DNA of 64,000 nucleotides from Geosiphon pyriformis (Eukaryota; Glomeromycota; Glomeromycetes; Archaeosporales; Geosiphonaceae): NCBI GenBank assembly GCA_016748015.1, contig JAAOMT010000602.1, positions 199,696 to 263,695 of the forward strand, read 5' to 3'. Shown piece by piece: positions 35,232 to 47,904 of this stretch (position 1 is its first letter; each line of letters starts with the position of its first letter). The notes under the pieces were generated by a model. It saw only the letters and a program-made list of their open reading frames with translations, ran no database searches and was not told where the DNA came from. The position numbers and the translations under genes were made by a program.

Positions 35232-37033
35232 TTTAGTTAAAAATAATATGAATTAAACAATTTGGTTATTAAAAAATTATTTTAGAGCACTATTATTTAC
35301 TTTGTTTATAAATATAATTGTACATAATTTTAGTACTTTTTTAAAAAAAACTGATAAAAAAACTTTATTATTAATTTTATATTTACTATTAATATTAAAG
35401 TCTATTGTATAAAGTTTGGTTACTTTGCTTTAAAATATAACTTTTTTATCTTTTTTAATAGTTTTTTTAAAAAGTTTTTTAAATAAGTGTTTTTAAAAAA
35501 GACTGTTTCTATTTAGACAACATCTATATTAAGAAAAAAATTTTATTTTGTATCTTATTATTTTTAATAACAAATTTTGAAATAGTTTTTTTAATAAAAA
35601 TTTTAACAGTAGTAATAAATAATTTCTGCTTTCTTTTAAAATATTCTTTATTAATACCATTTTTTTAGTGTTTTTATATTTAAACAAGTTAAAATGCAAG
35701 TTCAAAATTTTTTTATTATTATTTTTTTTTATTAAAACTGTATTTTTTTTGATACTAATATTTAATACTAATATAATTTTGAACAATTTTTTTAAAAAAA
35801 CTGTTAATATATTACTAGCAAATTCTAAGATTTCTATTGTTGTTATTATTATTCAATTACTTATTTTATTAAAAAAAATTTGGCCAATTTTATTTATTAT
35901 TTTAAAAATTGCTTCGAAAATATTTTAATTAATAATACATAATTAAATATGTTTTTTTTTAATATTTATTATAAATTATTATTTTTTTGTTTTTATATTT
36001 TACTGTTATTATTTTTGTATTTTGCAAATAATAATAGTATTAAAAACAATTAGTTTATGTGAATTGAAAATTAATTTGTTAAAAAAATTATAAATTTTAT
36101 AAAATAAAAAACATGTTCTAATAAATAATTAAAACTTTTAAAATTGTATTAATCAAGACAATAATTGAAAAAAAGATAATAAAAAAAGATAATAATAATA
36201 ATAAAGACAATAACAATAATAAAGATAATAAACACGAAAAAAAGAATAAAAAGTCAGTTATTTTATTTAATCAAAACAGTATTAATGGCAAAGGAGAGGA
36301 AGAAAGAAAATCAAGAATAATAAAGCAAACAAAAAAAGCAAATGCTTTTGTTACTTACCTTTTTAGTGACAAATAATAAGTAATACTAGACAACTAATCA
36401 GTATTTTTATTAAAAGAAATTTTTAAGCCAAAATTTTATGCAGCAACAGGAAAAGATTCCTTCACAATAATTTGAGTCTTTTTATTCAATGAGGATCAAA
36501 AAATAAGAATTTCTCGGATTTTAATAAGAAATCCAATTCTGTGATATTGGTTTCAATAGCAATTTCAATCAATCAGGTTTCCAGATTAAGTTCACTTTTG
36601 CTAAATTTGCTCATCCTAGAAACAAATATTAATATCGAGGATTCTCTCTTTCCTGTGCGAGGAATTTCCAATATAAGCAAAATTTTCTTCCTCAACTGCC
36701 CAAAATTGTTTCGATCCAACTCGCTCAGAATGGATATCTTTAAAACCACTGCCTTACTACTCTAAAACTTATAGGCACAACGAGGAAAGAGAAGATACAT
36801 TTTATACTTTGAATTGCCATAATTTAAGAGTTTACGTATGCCTTCCCATTTAACGTAAATTTCTGACTTGACTATGTGGTTTTACCAAGAAATAGGGGAT
36901 CGATTCGTTGACCAAGAAGCATTTTCTTTTTATTCTGCTTTGAGACACAAACCCAGAATCTATCCCTCGCCTTTTAAATATCTTCTTTTCTGGGCTGGAA
37001 TAAAATGGAGCAAACAATGATTATAAAGGCATC
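35232..37033. other. AT-rich right flank of transposon island
   Basis: To about 36250 this is more of the A/T-only island, ending in an AATAA/AAAGAT low-complexity stretch. From 36280 to 37030 the composition becomes normal, but I cannot assemble a gene. A minus-strand frame around 36750-36560 (LDRNNFGQLRKKILLILEIP) reads plausibly for some 60 codons and has no recognised family. Confidence 0.4.
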
Positions 37034-38589
37034 TTAAATATCCAAAAATAAAAGCCCTTTCTTCTTCAAAGTTGGTAAAACCGTATTTTCTAGGTTACAG
37101 TTCATCATCACGCTAAAATACGGCCCAAGATGGGAACGCTCCGGTTGTTGGGGTTCATCCCTCAATGTTGAATAATGACAAAACTGGTAGATAGAAGAAA
37201 AAAATGAGTGCATGTAAAATCGAAAATTTTAATCGTTCTATGTTTGAAATCAAACATGCCCAAAAAGGATTAAATTATTACTTGATTTTCCTCTATATAA
37301 AAGAACTCGTTCTCTATATCATTTCGTCCCGATGAAAGGCATTTGTAGACATTAAAAGCTGGTTTTCGCAATTTTTTTTCAGTACAATCGCAATTTTCCA
37401 GTTTATAAATCCAATATTCAGTGTTTGGATGTCGATATGGTAGTTTGGTAGCCGACGGTAAATGAGGTGCAAAATCGTCAAAATTCGTGATTCGATAGAG
37501 AAACGGAATTTTATGTGCAATGTATAGAGCAAAATCTTGATTTCCGGGCCTAGATGCCCCAAAAGTTATAATTTTTATTGTAGTAGATGGATGTTGATTC
37601 TTTACTCGAAGTGCGAAAAACATTGCGTAAACTGGGAAATTTTGAAGGCCCATATAATATTAGCTATTATTGAATCTTAAAAATTGGTTTAAAACAAAAT
37701 TTTCTCTGAAATCTATTTCCTTACCCCCGCCTAAACCATGCCCAGTAAATTCTATTGAGGAGATTTTATCATCTTGTAGATTGTTAATCTTTTTGAAATC
37801 TCGAAACCAATGAATCAAAGTTTCTTCTACCTGCCGAAACTTTTCGAACCACTTGAAATTTACTAATCCAGACTTTGAAGTTTCACCATACGAAGTAAAT
37901 GTAGAATGATAGTCCCAAAAAGAGTGAGCAATTTTTTTTATTTCTTCGCCTCTCATGCTTATAATTATACGATTCTGAGTTATTCTTGCTCCCACTGCAG
38001 AAGGTAAGATAATTATTAAAGAATAATAACAATATTAAGGATATTCTTAGGATTTACCTATAAGTAGCTTTTCCATATTCTCTACTTGAAGGCAATAAAC
38101 TTTTTGAGCAAATTGAGCCATCTCCTTGAAGTATGCCAAAAGTGACTTGTCTTCTATTGCTATTTTACCCTCCATTTTCAGAAAAAATTTTTTGATGACA
38201 TTCCTCTTTCCTATTTTCACCATTTTATCATTTAATTTTTCTGTATTTCCATCAATTGAAATTCTTTTAACAACTCCTCTATTCGTGAAGTGATTTTTCA
38301 CAAAGAGACTGTCGTTTTGAAAACATGAAGCTGAAGTTCGTGATCCGTTTTGCCTGTTTTTGTTTGGCCGTAAAAATTTTGATTGCTTGCAATAAAAATT
38401 TGCCGAGTTGACAGTAGTGTTTTTGAAAGTTGGTTTTGGGAAACTTTCTACTGAGCTGCTATTGGCATTGCCAGTGAATTGATCTTGAGTTATTATTTCT
38501 TTAATGTTGAACTTTCCTTGACCGCAAATAAGAAAAATAACAAGAGCGATGAGGAAATATTTTAGAAGATGAATTGTGACAGAAAGCAT
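37034..38589 (-). CDS. Secreted class-3-lipase-like protein with GHGLG elbow (4 exons, 433 aa)
   Basis: Exons 38589-38058, 37994-37725, 37631-37282 and 37183-37034; intron phases 1, 1 and 0, at positions equivalent to the paralogue at 11203. A hydrophobic N-terminus (LIALVIFLICG) is the signal peptide. A variable region to about residue 150 precedes the lipase fold: IIISMRG, TGHGLGG (261-267), ITFGASRPGN (289-298), YRITNFDDFAPHLPS (313-327), YRHPNTEYW (333-341) and HLGPYFSVMMNC near the C-terminus. The usual nucleophile is Gly264 (GGT), one transition from Ser AGT. Asp320 and His335 of the triad are kept, as are the RxGN, PHLP and TEYW landmarks. Most likely a non-catalytic secreted lipase homologue. 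The acceptor of exon 3 (TTTCCCAG) was chosen by phase and alignment to GGAYAV in the paralogue. Confidence 0.85.
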
Positions 38590-41247
38590 CTTGATCGAGG
38601 TGTTTGATATGTAAGGATCGTTCCTTTTTTCACAACTTGAAATAATATTATGTTAAGTAAAATAAACAGATTTTTATTTGTAGACATTATTCTGCCATAT
38701 TTGGATTGATTTGTTAACAAATTTTCGCATGAAAATGAAAAAATGAATTTTCTTTGACTTGATGGATTTTCTTTGTTGATTATATTGATCTGTTTGATTA
38801 AACATTAAACATAAGCTATTCGGTTATGTTTCAAAGATCTATTTGATGAAAAATGATACAACCAATTCTTTTGGATAAATTTTACTTCTTTGATTTCTTT
38901 TTATGTATTTATTTCAGAAAGACTGAAAAGCTTCTGCATTTTCAATTAATATCTGAGCCAATGTTGCTGATGATTTTATGATTTGGAAAGTGTTATTACA
39001 AGTAAACAATTTATTATTCAAAATATTACTAATAATTAGACATATGTGATTTTGGTCTTTTGTTTAAATTGCTGCCCATATGTCGTTTTTATTTTGCTTA
39101 CACTTATATAGATAATGTTGTATGCCAATATACAATTTGTTGAAAAATTACTATTTTTTTAACAATTGTATTATAAAATATTTATTATTATTTATTATAA
39201 TATAATATAATATAATATAATATATAATATAATATATAAACAAAAAATTTGTGAATTATATGGCTATATCAATCACAATCTGAATGAATCCAAAGTATTT
39301 TGCTGCTTTTAATACAAAACAAACTTGATAAGAATATGAATAGTTCCCTTTGTTATTTTATTATTGGGACTTGAATATTACTTACATAGTAATATGGAGT
39401 TTAATTAAGAATGTGTAAGTTTTAATATAAGTGATATTTTAATACCGAAATAGCTTAATAAATCAAATCGAAAAAAGATGTTTTTGTTTTCAGCTTAGAG
39501 AATTTGGTATAAAATTAAAATTTATTATTATAGTAAAATTTATTTTTTATTTTTTTTATTAAGAAGAAATATAACTAAAAATAGGGTTTTATAAATTTTT
39601 GAATAAAATACTGAACTTGAAATCTCAATTGATGAAACAGGTGCGATTAAATTTAATTTAACAATAATTCAATTGAAATTTGAATTTATACGTTTTATAA
39701 TATATTTAAAAATTGAGTTTTCAGTTTTTGACACAATATATTGAACTTTAAACTTGAATCCTTTTGCAATAAAGAAAAGATTATTTCATAATATTATTTC
39801 AAGATTAATATTTAATCACATTTTCAAAGACAAATGTTGCTATTAATTTTCGAAAAAGGAAATCACAATAACATTTTATACTTAATCATCTCCAAAAATA
39901 CTTTTGATAAAATATGAATCTCAATATACATATAATTTATAAAGTTGAAAAGAAATATTTGATGCCATGACCTAATTTTATGAAATCTAGTCTCAAATGT
40001 CATTTAAGTTTTTTACTCAAAAAAAAACGATTTTGATTATACCCTGGAATAACTTACTAATAATTATTCGGCCGAAATGACGACACTGAATTAAACAAGA
40101 AACTTTGATGCGACAAGGGATATCAAAATACTCTAATTATACATTATTTATCAAATAATGATCTCCGATTACAAAAAGTCACTCTACTTTTAAGGCATTG
40201 AGATACATGAATAAGTTATTGTGTAGTCACAAAATCATAAAATTCTGAACAATAAAATTTTAGGTGAAAGTAATTCAAAAAGAATCGAATACAATTTCAA
40301 ATATCACCGCAGAAGAATCAGTAAAAACGAAGCGAGTAATTCAATATGAGACAAGAGAAATTGGCGAAAAGTGATGACCAAGACAGTTTCAAAAAGAATG
40401 ATAGGAAAAAGATTTTGTAAGAGCATTTCTCTTTTTCCGTTCATGATAATACTTTTCAGAAATTTGGTCAATCATAGTAAATATTTTGTTAATTCCAACT
40501 TAGAAACTGCAGAAATCCATTAAGCCAATGTAAATTATAGAAAGCAAACTAAAATCTTCGTATTAAATTATGTTTTGAAATCCTTACCGATAAAAAAAAA
40601 ATTGACTTCGCTGTAGAAAAATAGTCTTTTTCATGATTTTGCTTTTAAATGAGTATCTTTTTTTCCTTTTTCCAAAAAAAACAAATTGGTAGACTTTTGG
40701 CAATAAATTTATATTTTACATTGTATTTTGCAGTTTTCAAGGGGTGAAGCATCTCCTTTTAACTGATTTTGTGAAATTTTTATGAAAATTTGGAGAATTA
40801 AATCAATAAAAACAAATTAACCTGTTTAATTTGGTTGCTGGGGGAAATCTTTAAAAGCTATTAAAAATGAGACGGTAATATGTAAAGTTTAAATATCAAT
40901 GACGTGTTACTGATAAAAAAAAGTGCAAAATTTTTATAAATAAAAGTATTTAAGTCCTGCTATATTATTCAATATTCCCGCTTGTTCATAATTTTTTAAA
41001 AAAACATTTAACAGAGTTCGAATTCAGTTCGATGCTCAAATAAGAAAATATTTATTTAATAGGCTTGGATGTTCGAGTAAACATCTGTATTTCAGTTTAA
41101 ATTGGTAGGATTAATGATAAGGAAATAAGAATCATATCCCATTTTCATTAACCTAAAGAATATAGCTAAAAATGAAAGATAAAACTATTATCCCTTTTAA
41201 TGATGTGATGAGTTCAAGAATAAAGTGTTCAATATTTTTTTTTCAAA
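38590..41247. other. Intergenic region between lipase-like gene and sulfate permease
   Basis: No gene called. An ATAAT-type repeat lies at about 39193-39240. Near 40263-40370 a short frame preceded by TTTTAG reads KTKRVIQYETREIGEK to a TGA and could be a last exon, but I find no upstream exons for it. Confidence 0.4.
39193..39240. repeat. ATAAT simple repeat
   Basis: Several tandem ATAAT and ATATAAT units in AT-rich intergenic DNA; simple-sequence repeat. Confidence 0.8.
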
Positions 41248-43867
41248 CTAAGGGAAAAATACACGTGAAAATTCGGGACGAGGATTACTGTGTGGCCTTT
41301 TATAGGAAGTTATCAGAATCCCCTTTGGATGGGTTTGTGGCCACACAGCATCTTCACCCGCAGCCGCACTCACTGCCTCTTCCAAAGTCAAATGAAAAAG
41401 TGTTTTTTGACGTAAATTATTTGAGTTTGGATTCGAACTTTTGGTGGTGCCATCTGCTTCAATGCGTATTATCTCTACTTCTTTCTCTTTCCGACCGATA
41501 TTTTTAATCTCAACTCCATTGCCTTTTTCATCAAGTTTTCTAATTTCAACGCCTTGATGTTTTTCATCCTGCTCGTTTATATTCCCATTAATTGCTATCT
41601 CCTCAGGCTCTTTAAGAACACTAAATCCACCCACAACCAAAATATCCTGAATTTTTTCATCGAGTATATTAGCAAAGTGATATTCAACCGCTTGAGCAGC
41701 GTAATTGTTCAATTCTTTCCTTATATCCATCAATGCTTGAAGACCTGTGGAATCTATGAAACTCACGGCTGAAAAATCAAAGACAATAGCACGCAGCCGT
41801 GGAAGTTTTTGATTGTAAGTTTCTTCGCCAGGTTTCTTTGGGGGAGGTTCGTTCCATGGAAGATCACCCTTTTTTTCGGGTCGCCTTCGACAATTGCGTG
41901 TATGACTTTTTATGTAATCAATAACTTTCTCGTCAACATAGCTTGAATTTGGATAAGTGAGAGCTTCTTCAAATCGAAAAATGATCACACCATCAGGTGG
42001 AGCCATTGCTAAGCTGAATGAAGGATGGCCCAGAGGAACAAAAGCATATTTTGGGTTATTAGCTGAATTGGGATGCGGGATAGAAAGACGACCTAGTGAT
42101 TCAACACGTGGTGTGGCAAACCGAACTATGAGGATCAGCAATGCCAAAGCAGTTGAAACATAGACACTATTCTAAGTATAGACAGGAAGAAAAACTTTTA
42201 GCTATAGAGAACAATTAAATAAAAACTGATTTTCCTAAATTATATACACTTACCTCAACATCAAATAATGCTGCAAAAAACACTGCCGTAGCAAAAATAG
42301 CCAAATCCCTGACTAAATGAATGAAAATTCGTGAATTGAGGTATGGAGCTGCCCGTTACACAAAAATTGATTCAAAAAAATTTCCGCTTATACTTACTAT
42401 CAACTTTATACAAAGTCACAATGTAGGAATAGGAGGTAAATACATCAAGGACAGCATGAATAACTACTCCCCTAATTATTATTATTATTATTATTATGTC
42501 GTCTATCTTGTTAATTAAGTACAATATAAGTTAGATAAAACAGCAACAAAAGATATCACACTTACGCAAGGGCAGATTTAGGAATATAGTAGAAAGCAGG
42601 GGTCAAATAGAATAGTGTGAGGAGTACTAATAAAGCGGTGAAAATGCCTGCAAGTGGAGTGCGTACTCCAGATTTGGCTTTTATAGCTGTGCGTGTAAAT
42701 GCACCAGTAGATGGGAATGCGCCAAAGAAAGATGCCACTACATTGGTCGCGCCGATAGCGATGATTTCTTGGCTTGGATTAACTAATAATGGAAATTTTG
42801 TTAGGCTGATTCCTCTCCAGCCATAAAGTTAAACATCAATCAATGAGTGATAAATTACTTTTGTAATGATTAATTTTTCCAAAATTCTTTGCAATCGCAA
42901 TGTGTTCCATGATCAGAATGAGAACGATGACGGGTATTCGGCCAGCAATTTGTTTAACAAGATTGATATCTGTGATTGGAGGACCAATATTTTTGAATCC
43001 TGATGGGACATCTCCGAGAATATGAATTGAAGGTGTATCTTTTCCTCTGACTATTAGCCACGAAGCGAAAGTGGCAAAAATTATTATTGAAATATTTCGT
43101 AAAATACTGATGAAGAAAAATATCTGTTCGTGACGAGGATATCGCTTTGAAAGAAAATTGCTTCCAAACTTGATAAGATATAAATAAAACAAGCACAAGA
43201 ATCCGATTGCAGCATCCACATTGGTTTCGTTTAACTCTGTGAGGGTTTCTTTCTCAATAAGATAGGCGGGACCTTCCTTATCTTTAATGGATATACCCAT
43301 CAATTGTGGAATTTGGGTGATCGCAATGTTGATGGAAGAACCGGTGGCGAAGCCAGCTATCACCGGGCCAGGAATTAGTTCGACCAAAACACCAAGTCGA
43401 AAGATTCCAATCATTCCCGAAAGCAAACCAGCAAATAATGTAAGTGTAGCAGCAATTTCATATTCTTTGATTTCCGGTTTAGTTAATGGTCTTACACGTT
43501 CAATAGTTTGTCCAATTAAAAGTGCCATAACAGATGTTGGGCCGATAGAAACATCTTTGGAAGTTGCGAACAAACAATAAAGCCCGACGCCTACGAACGA
43601 TGAATAAAGTCCATATTCGGGTGTTAATTTTGCAATTAGCGCGTATGCCATCCCTTGTGGTATCACGATTGCTCCAATTGTAAGACCAGCAATTAAATCA
43701 GCTGTAAACCATGTCAAATTGTATCGGGGTAACCAACTTATTATTGGAAATAATGATTTCACATATTGAAAAGTATATGTTGGAAAGTTTATCATCACTT
43801 TTTTTACTTTGTCTCTGAAGCCCGGCCTAGATTGTGTGAATGGGAAGGGTGAGTATGAACTTGCCAT
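41248..43867 (-). CDS. SulP/SLC26 sulfate permease with STAS domain (5 exons, 760 aa)
   Basis: Exons 43867-42859, 42782-42566, 42471-42398, 42312-42254 and 42171-41248, all GT..AG and in phase. The protein opens MASSYSPFPF; earlier in-frame codons lack an ATG. Residues about 35-470 hold the multi-span SulP core: LTIGAIVIPQGMAYALIA, LTPEYGLYSSFVG (family signature), SIGPTSVMALL, VLVELIPGPVIAGFATGSSI, and the GKINHYKINPSQEIIAIG and TGAFTRTAI blocks across intron 1. A STAS domain follows (about 495-660) with core IVFDFSAVSFIDSTGLQAL, interrupted by a charged insert, and a short tail. It imports sulfate by proton symport at the plasma membrane in fungi. The first exon is repeated at 44994-43986 beyond an N gap; see that entry. 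The N gap falls just 5' of the start codon of this copy. Confidence 0.93.
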
Positions 43868-43917
43868 TTTTCTCAATTAATATTTTAATCTTGATCGAAG
43901 GACCAGCTAATTTATTT
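42811..43917. repeat. Duplicated 1,107-bp block, copy 1 (contig end)
   Basis: This block, holding exon 1 of the sulfate permease and part of intron 1, recurs at 43938-45044 with a constant offset of 1,127 bp. It begins TCCTCTCCAGCC and ends AGCTAATTTATTT immediately before 20 Ns. The encoded peptides of both copies, and the shadow frames, are identical. Identity right up to the gap on one side and right from the gap on the other is the signature of two contigs with an unmerged end overlap. Confidence 0.93.
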
Positions 43918-43937
43918 NNNNNNNNNNNNNNNNNNNN
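43918..43937. other. Assembly gap (20 N)
   Basis: Twenty consecutive Ns join two contigs. The flanks are the end and start of the same 1,107-bp sequence, so the gap very probably has negative true length. Confidence 0.97.
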
Positions 43938-45044
43938 TCCTCTCCAGCCATAAAGTTAAACATCAATCAATGAGTGATAAATTACTTTTGTAATGATTAA
44001 TTTTTCCAAAATTCTTTGCAATCGCAATGTGTTCCATGATCAGAATGAGAACGATGACGGGTATTCGGCCAGCAATTTGTTTAACAAGATTGATATCTGT
44101 GATTGGAGGACCAATATTTTTGAATCCTGATGGGACATCTCCGAGAATATGAATTGAAGGTGTATCTTTTCCTCTGACTATTAGCCACGAAGCGAAAGTG
44201 GCAAAAATTATTATTGAAATATTTCGTAAAATACTGATGAAGAAAAATATCTGTTCGTGACGAGGATATCGCTTTGAAAGAAAATTGCTTCCAAACTTGA
44301 TAAGATATAAATAAAACAAGCACAAGAATCCGATTGCAGCATCCACATTGGTTTCGTTTAACTCTGTGAGGGTTTCTTTCTCAATAAGATAGGCGGGACC
44401 TTCCTTATCTTTAATGGATATACCCATCAATTGTGGAATTTGGGTGATCGCAATGTTGATGGAAGAACCGGTGGCGAAGCCAGCTATCACCGGGCCAGGA
44501 ATTAGTTCGACCAAAACACCAAGTCGAAAGATTCCAATCATTCCCGAAAGCAAACCAGCAAATAATGTAAGTGTAGCAGCAATTTCATATTCTTTGATTT
44601 CCGGTTTAGTTAATGGTCTTACACGTTCAATAGTTTGTCCAATTAAAAGTGCCATAACAGATGTTGGGCCGATAGAAACATCTTTGGAAGTTGCGAACAA
44701 ACAATAAAGCCCGACGCCTACGAACGATGAATAAAGTCCATATTCGGGTGTTAATTTTGCAATTAGCGCGTATGCCATCCCTTGTGGTATCACGATTGCT
44801 CCAATTGTAAGACCAGCAATTAAATCAGCTGTAAACCATGTCAAATTGTATCGGGGTAACCAACTTATTATTGGAAATAATGATTTCACATATTGAAAAG
44901 TATATGTTGGAAAGTTTATCATCACTTTTTTTACTTTGTCTCTGAAGCCCGGCCTAGATTGTGTGAATGGGAAGGGTGAGTATGAACTTGCCATTTTTCT
45001 CAATTAATATTTTAATCTTGATCGAAGGACCAGCTAATTTATTT
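43938..45044. repeat. Duplicated 1,107-bp block, copy 2 (contig start), with second permease exon 1
   Basis: Copy 2 of the block. On the minus strand it encodes the same sulfate permease exon 1 (44994-43986) and then stops inside intron 1 at the gap, with no further exons. Its upstream side continues into unique DNA (from 45045), which is the real promoter side of the permease. Taken literally it would be a truncated gene copy; taken as an overlap artefact it is the same exon as 43867-42859. Confidence 0.9.
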
Positions 45045-45679
45045 CACTTGAAATTTATGACTATATAGGTTTGTGGATTTATAAAAAAAGACCAATAATC
45101 AGGATATTTAAGACGCCAAGGAAAAGAAAACAAAACGCTCAAACTTTTAATCACACATTTATTTAATTGTTTATTTTAATCTTCTCTTCAAACATTTCTG
45201 TTATCTGAACCACCCTCATTAGGTTATTGTTGGGGTAATTCGGTGAACTTCATCACTGTAAATAATCGGGAAATCAATACAGCTATTCCCAACTTCCAAA
45301 CAGTGGAGAAAAATATGAAAAAATTTTCCGAATTTTTGAAATGCATGGTTTAGAATTTCAGAAAATCAGCAAAAAAGCCTCGTCACTATTTTGATCATCC
45401 CCTACAAATGATTTATGTTTGCATAATTTAATTCCCAAATTAAGACTCGATTTTTTGCTTAGATGCTTTAATAAATGATGATATATATATTTTTGGTATA
45501 AAATAGAGGATTACATAGCTTTTTAGTTCTATTAGTGGTTGAGATTGTCTAATTCTTAGTAAAAAAGAAGGGATCCGAATAGATGAAATATCTTTTTATG
45601 GATGAAAAATGTTTTCAAAAAATTGGAATACTCCCTCCCTTCCCTCCTTTCTTTCCTTCCTTCTTCCCTTCCTCCCCTC

Positions 45680-45711
<32 letters not shown>

Positions 45712-46850
45712 CATTAAAATCTCCTTGCTATCTATACAAATCTGAAATTTTTCTGCTGACAATTCTCAGAAACTCTAAAATTTTATATATGATCATAAAA
45801 TCATTGTGGAAAGCACTGCTGACCATGGACCTATTTAAACTTAACCCATCAATTGCTATCTCTCTTATCAGAATAAAAAATTATTTCCTTTTTCGGATGA
45901 TCAACAAATGGGGAGAAGTGACGGTTTCTACAAAAGGATTACCAATCTGTAATTTTTTAAGATTGACGTAAATACCTTAACTGAAAACCGTTTATGATAA
46001 ACTCCGCGTGTTTCCATTTATTTCGTTTCAAGACAATATAAAAGATAATACACATTTTTAATTTGGAAAATATCGACAGATTTGATTTAAATTTAATTGT
46101 CCACCAAAAAAACTCAGATATTAGATAGTATTATATATATATATTTCAGAATAAACATCATTTTAATATATGTTCCATTAAACAGAACCCATTTTTATCT
46201 CAACTATCCAATTGAAATTACCTAACGTAAAAAGTTTCGATTTTATTAATTTTTTTCGAAAGCACCCATCAAAATTGTGATCGAATTAATCAGGAAACAT
46301 AATATTTCAAGATGCTTTTGACCTTTGATTTTATATAGATCAAAACGATATTTTTTTCACTTATTAATCAATAAAAAGCCCTTATATATAGTCTTTCTGT
46401 CTCATATGTCTTGGAAAATTCAAATGGTAAATCTTTTTTACTAATTAATAGAGAGTAAACTAAATCCATCTACCTTTTTAATTATTGTTATTTATTGAAA
46501 TGCAACAACAGCCACTGTGGTTCTTGTACAAATTTAACGTGTTCCCGAATTAAGACCTTAAAGCCCAAAAGTAACATTATAAAATTGATTGGATCATGCT
46601 CGCGTGGGAATATAAAGAGGGATAACAAAAGAACCAAGTTTTGTGATGACTCATTTCAGATTTATTATTTCCTTTTTCATGAATGTGTGTAAAAGATTTA
46701 CCTGATTAGATGATTGGTCCAAATTTTTATTGTTTTTTCACATCTTAAGCCGATTTTTGGCAAAAAACCGAGACTGTACATACCAATAAATGTATAGCAA
46801 ATACAAACAATTCCATTCATCAGCTTCTCGATACCCTCCTTTTCATAAAT
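45045..46850. other. Upstream region of the permease and intergenic DNA
   Basis: No convincing gene. The first few hundred bases are the probable sulfate permease promoter. A 77-nt pure pyrimidine tract lies at 45631-45707. Short frames (45789-45971, 46495-46692) show no family features. Confidence 0.4.
45631..45707. repeat. Homopyrimidine tract ending in C29
   Basis: Seventy-seven consecutive C/T bases on the plus strand, starting with CTCCCT and CTTTC-type units and ending in about 29 C (45679-45707) followed by TAAAC. It is a mirror-like polypurine/polypyrimidine tract; such tracts can form triplex DNA. The C run may also be imprecise in length because of sequencing. Confidence 0.85.
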
Positions 46851-47136
46851 ATGTCAGCTGTGCTGCTTCTCGTTTTGCCACTAAGTTATGTGCTCAAGAG
46901 GAAACCTTCTTGGAATAAAGTGGTTTTAATCCCCATCTTACTGGTAGGATTCTACATATTATATTTGGTGAGTTTTTCAAATTTTATAATAAACTATGGA
47001 CTCCGATTAATAGCCGAAATTAGAACGTTGGGAAATGTCAAGGAAACCATTAATTTATCAAAAATATAATAATAATAATCCATATTGATTTAAATAAAGA
47101 AGAACAACTCATTAATTTGAAAATTACAAAACAAAA

Positions 47137-47174
<38 letters not shown>

Positions 47175-47477
47175 AAACTTTAGATTCTGGTGAGATAAAA
47201 TTGCTACGAGGACTAACAAACAATTCAGCTACCGGTTCACAAATTTCTTCAATTTCCAATATTCACCTTAACCTACTTTTGCAAATTATTGATTTGAAAG
47301 CTATTCGATATAGACTTTGACAACTTTTCTCAAATCGTAAATAAAATTAGTGTAAAAGAAGATGAGGAGTATAACTCTCAATATATGGCACAATCAGGAC
47401 CACCACCAACTTATTTAACTACAATAGAATTTGAACGATTGTGGCCACCTTTATCAGGAAAAATCAATGTCCAATGA
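46851..47477 (+). CDS. Possible small multi-exon membrane protein, unknown
   Basis: Three pieces look coding. The first starts at ATG 46851 with two hydrophobic segments (VLLLVLPLSYVL and VVLIPILLVGFYILYLV) and can end at a GTGAGT donor near 46967. The second, about 47180-47310, reads LDSGEIKLLRGLTNNSATGS after a TA microsatellite. The third follows an AAATTAG acceptor near 47350 and reads EDEEYNSQYMAQSGPPPTYL to a TGA at 47477. I could not prove a continuous phase across the introns, so exon joins are uncertain and the gene may be a relic. No family recognised. Confidence 0.35.
47144..47172. repeat. TA microsatellite
   Basis: About fourteen tandem TA units inside a possible intron; simple-sequence repeat. 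Confidence 0.85.
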
Positions 47478-47904
47478 TCAACATCAGTGATATGGAGATA
47501 TACATATATCGAGATTAATACTGTTTTGTTGAAGAAAAAGTGAGTATCTTTAGTTTTGTTCTGATTATTAAAATTTTGCAGATCTTTCTGCATCTTTGCT
47601 AACTGAGTGATTGAGCAAATGGATCTAAATTTGGCTTACAATATATCTGTATTTCATTCTTCATGCATGGACTTTGCCTTCTTTAAGTCCACAATTAATT
47701 TGTTTCTCGAATTACGTGTTGTGAATGAATGATAGTCGAGTGGAAATTTTTTTTAAGTTTGAAAGAAGAATCTTTACTAAAGGAAATTAAAATTTTATCT
47801 TGTATTTTAAGCTTATAAATTGTGTGAACAAAAATAATACACCAATTAATTAATTAAGTAATTAATTAATTTATTAACCAAGTTTTAAAATAAAATAGTA
47901 AATA

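Noticed and set aside
36541-36765. Plus-strand frame of 74 codons
   Set aside because: Hydrophobic, without a recognisable domain; the opposite strand is equally open, so neither is supported.
41172-41507. Plus-strand frame of 111 codons
   Set aside because: Lies antisense to the STAS-domain exon of the permease, whose protein features are clear; it is a shadow frame.
43963-45003. A second, truncated sulfate permease gene in tandem
   Set aside because: Sequence is the same as 42836-43876 at a constant offset and the copies meet at a 20-N gap; an unmerged contig overlap explains this better than a real duplication.
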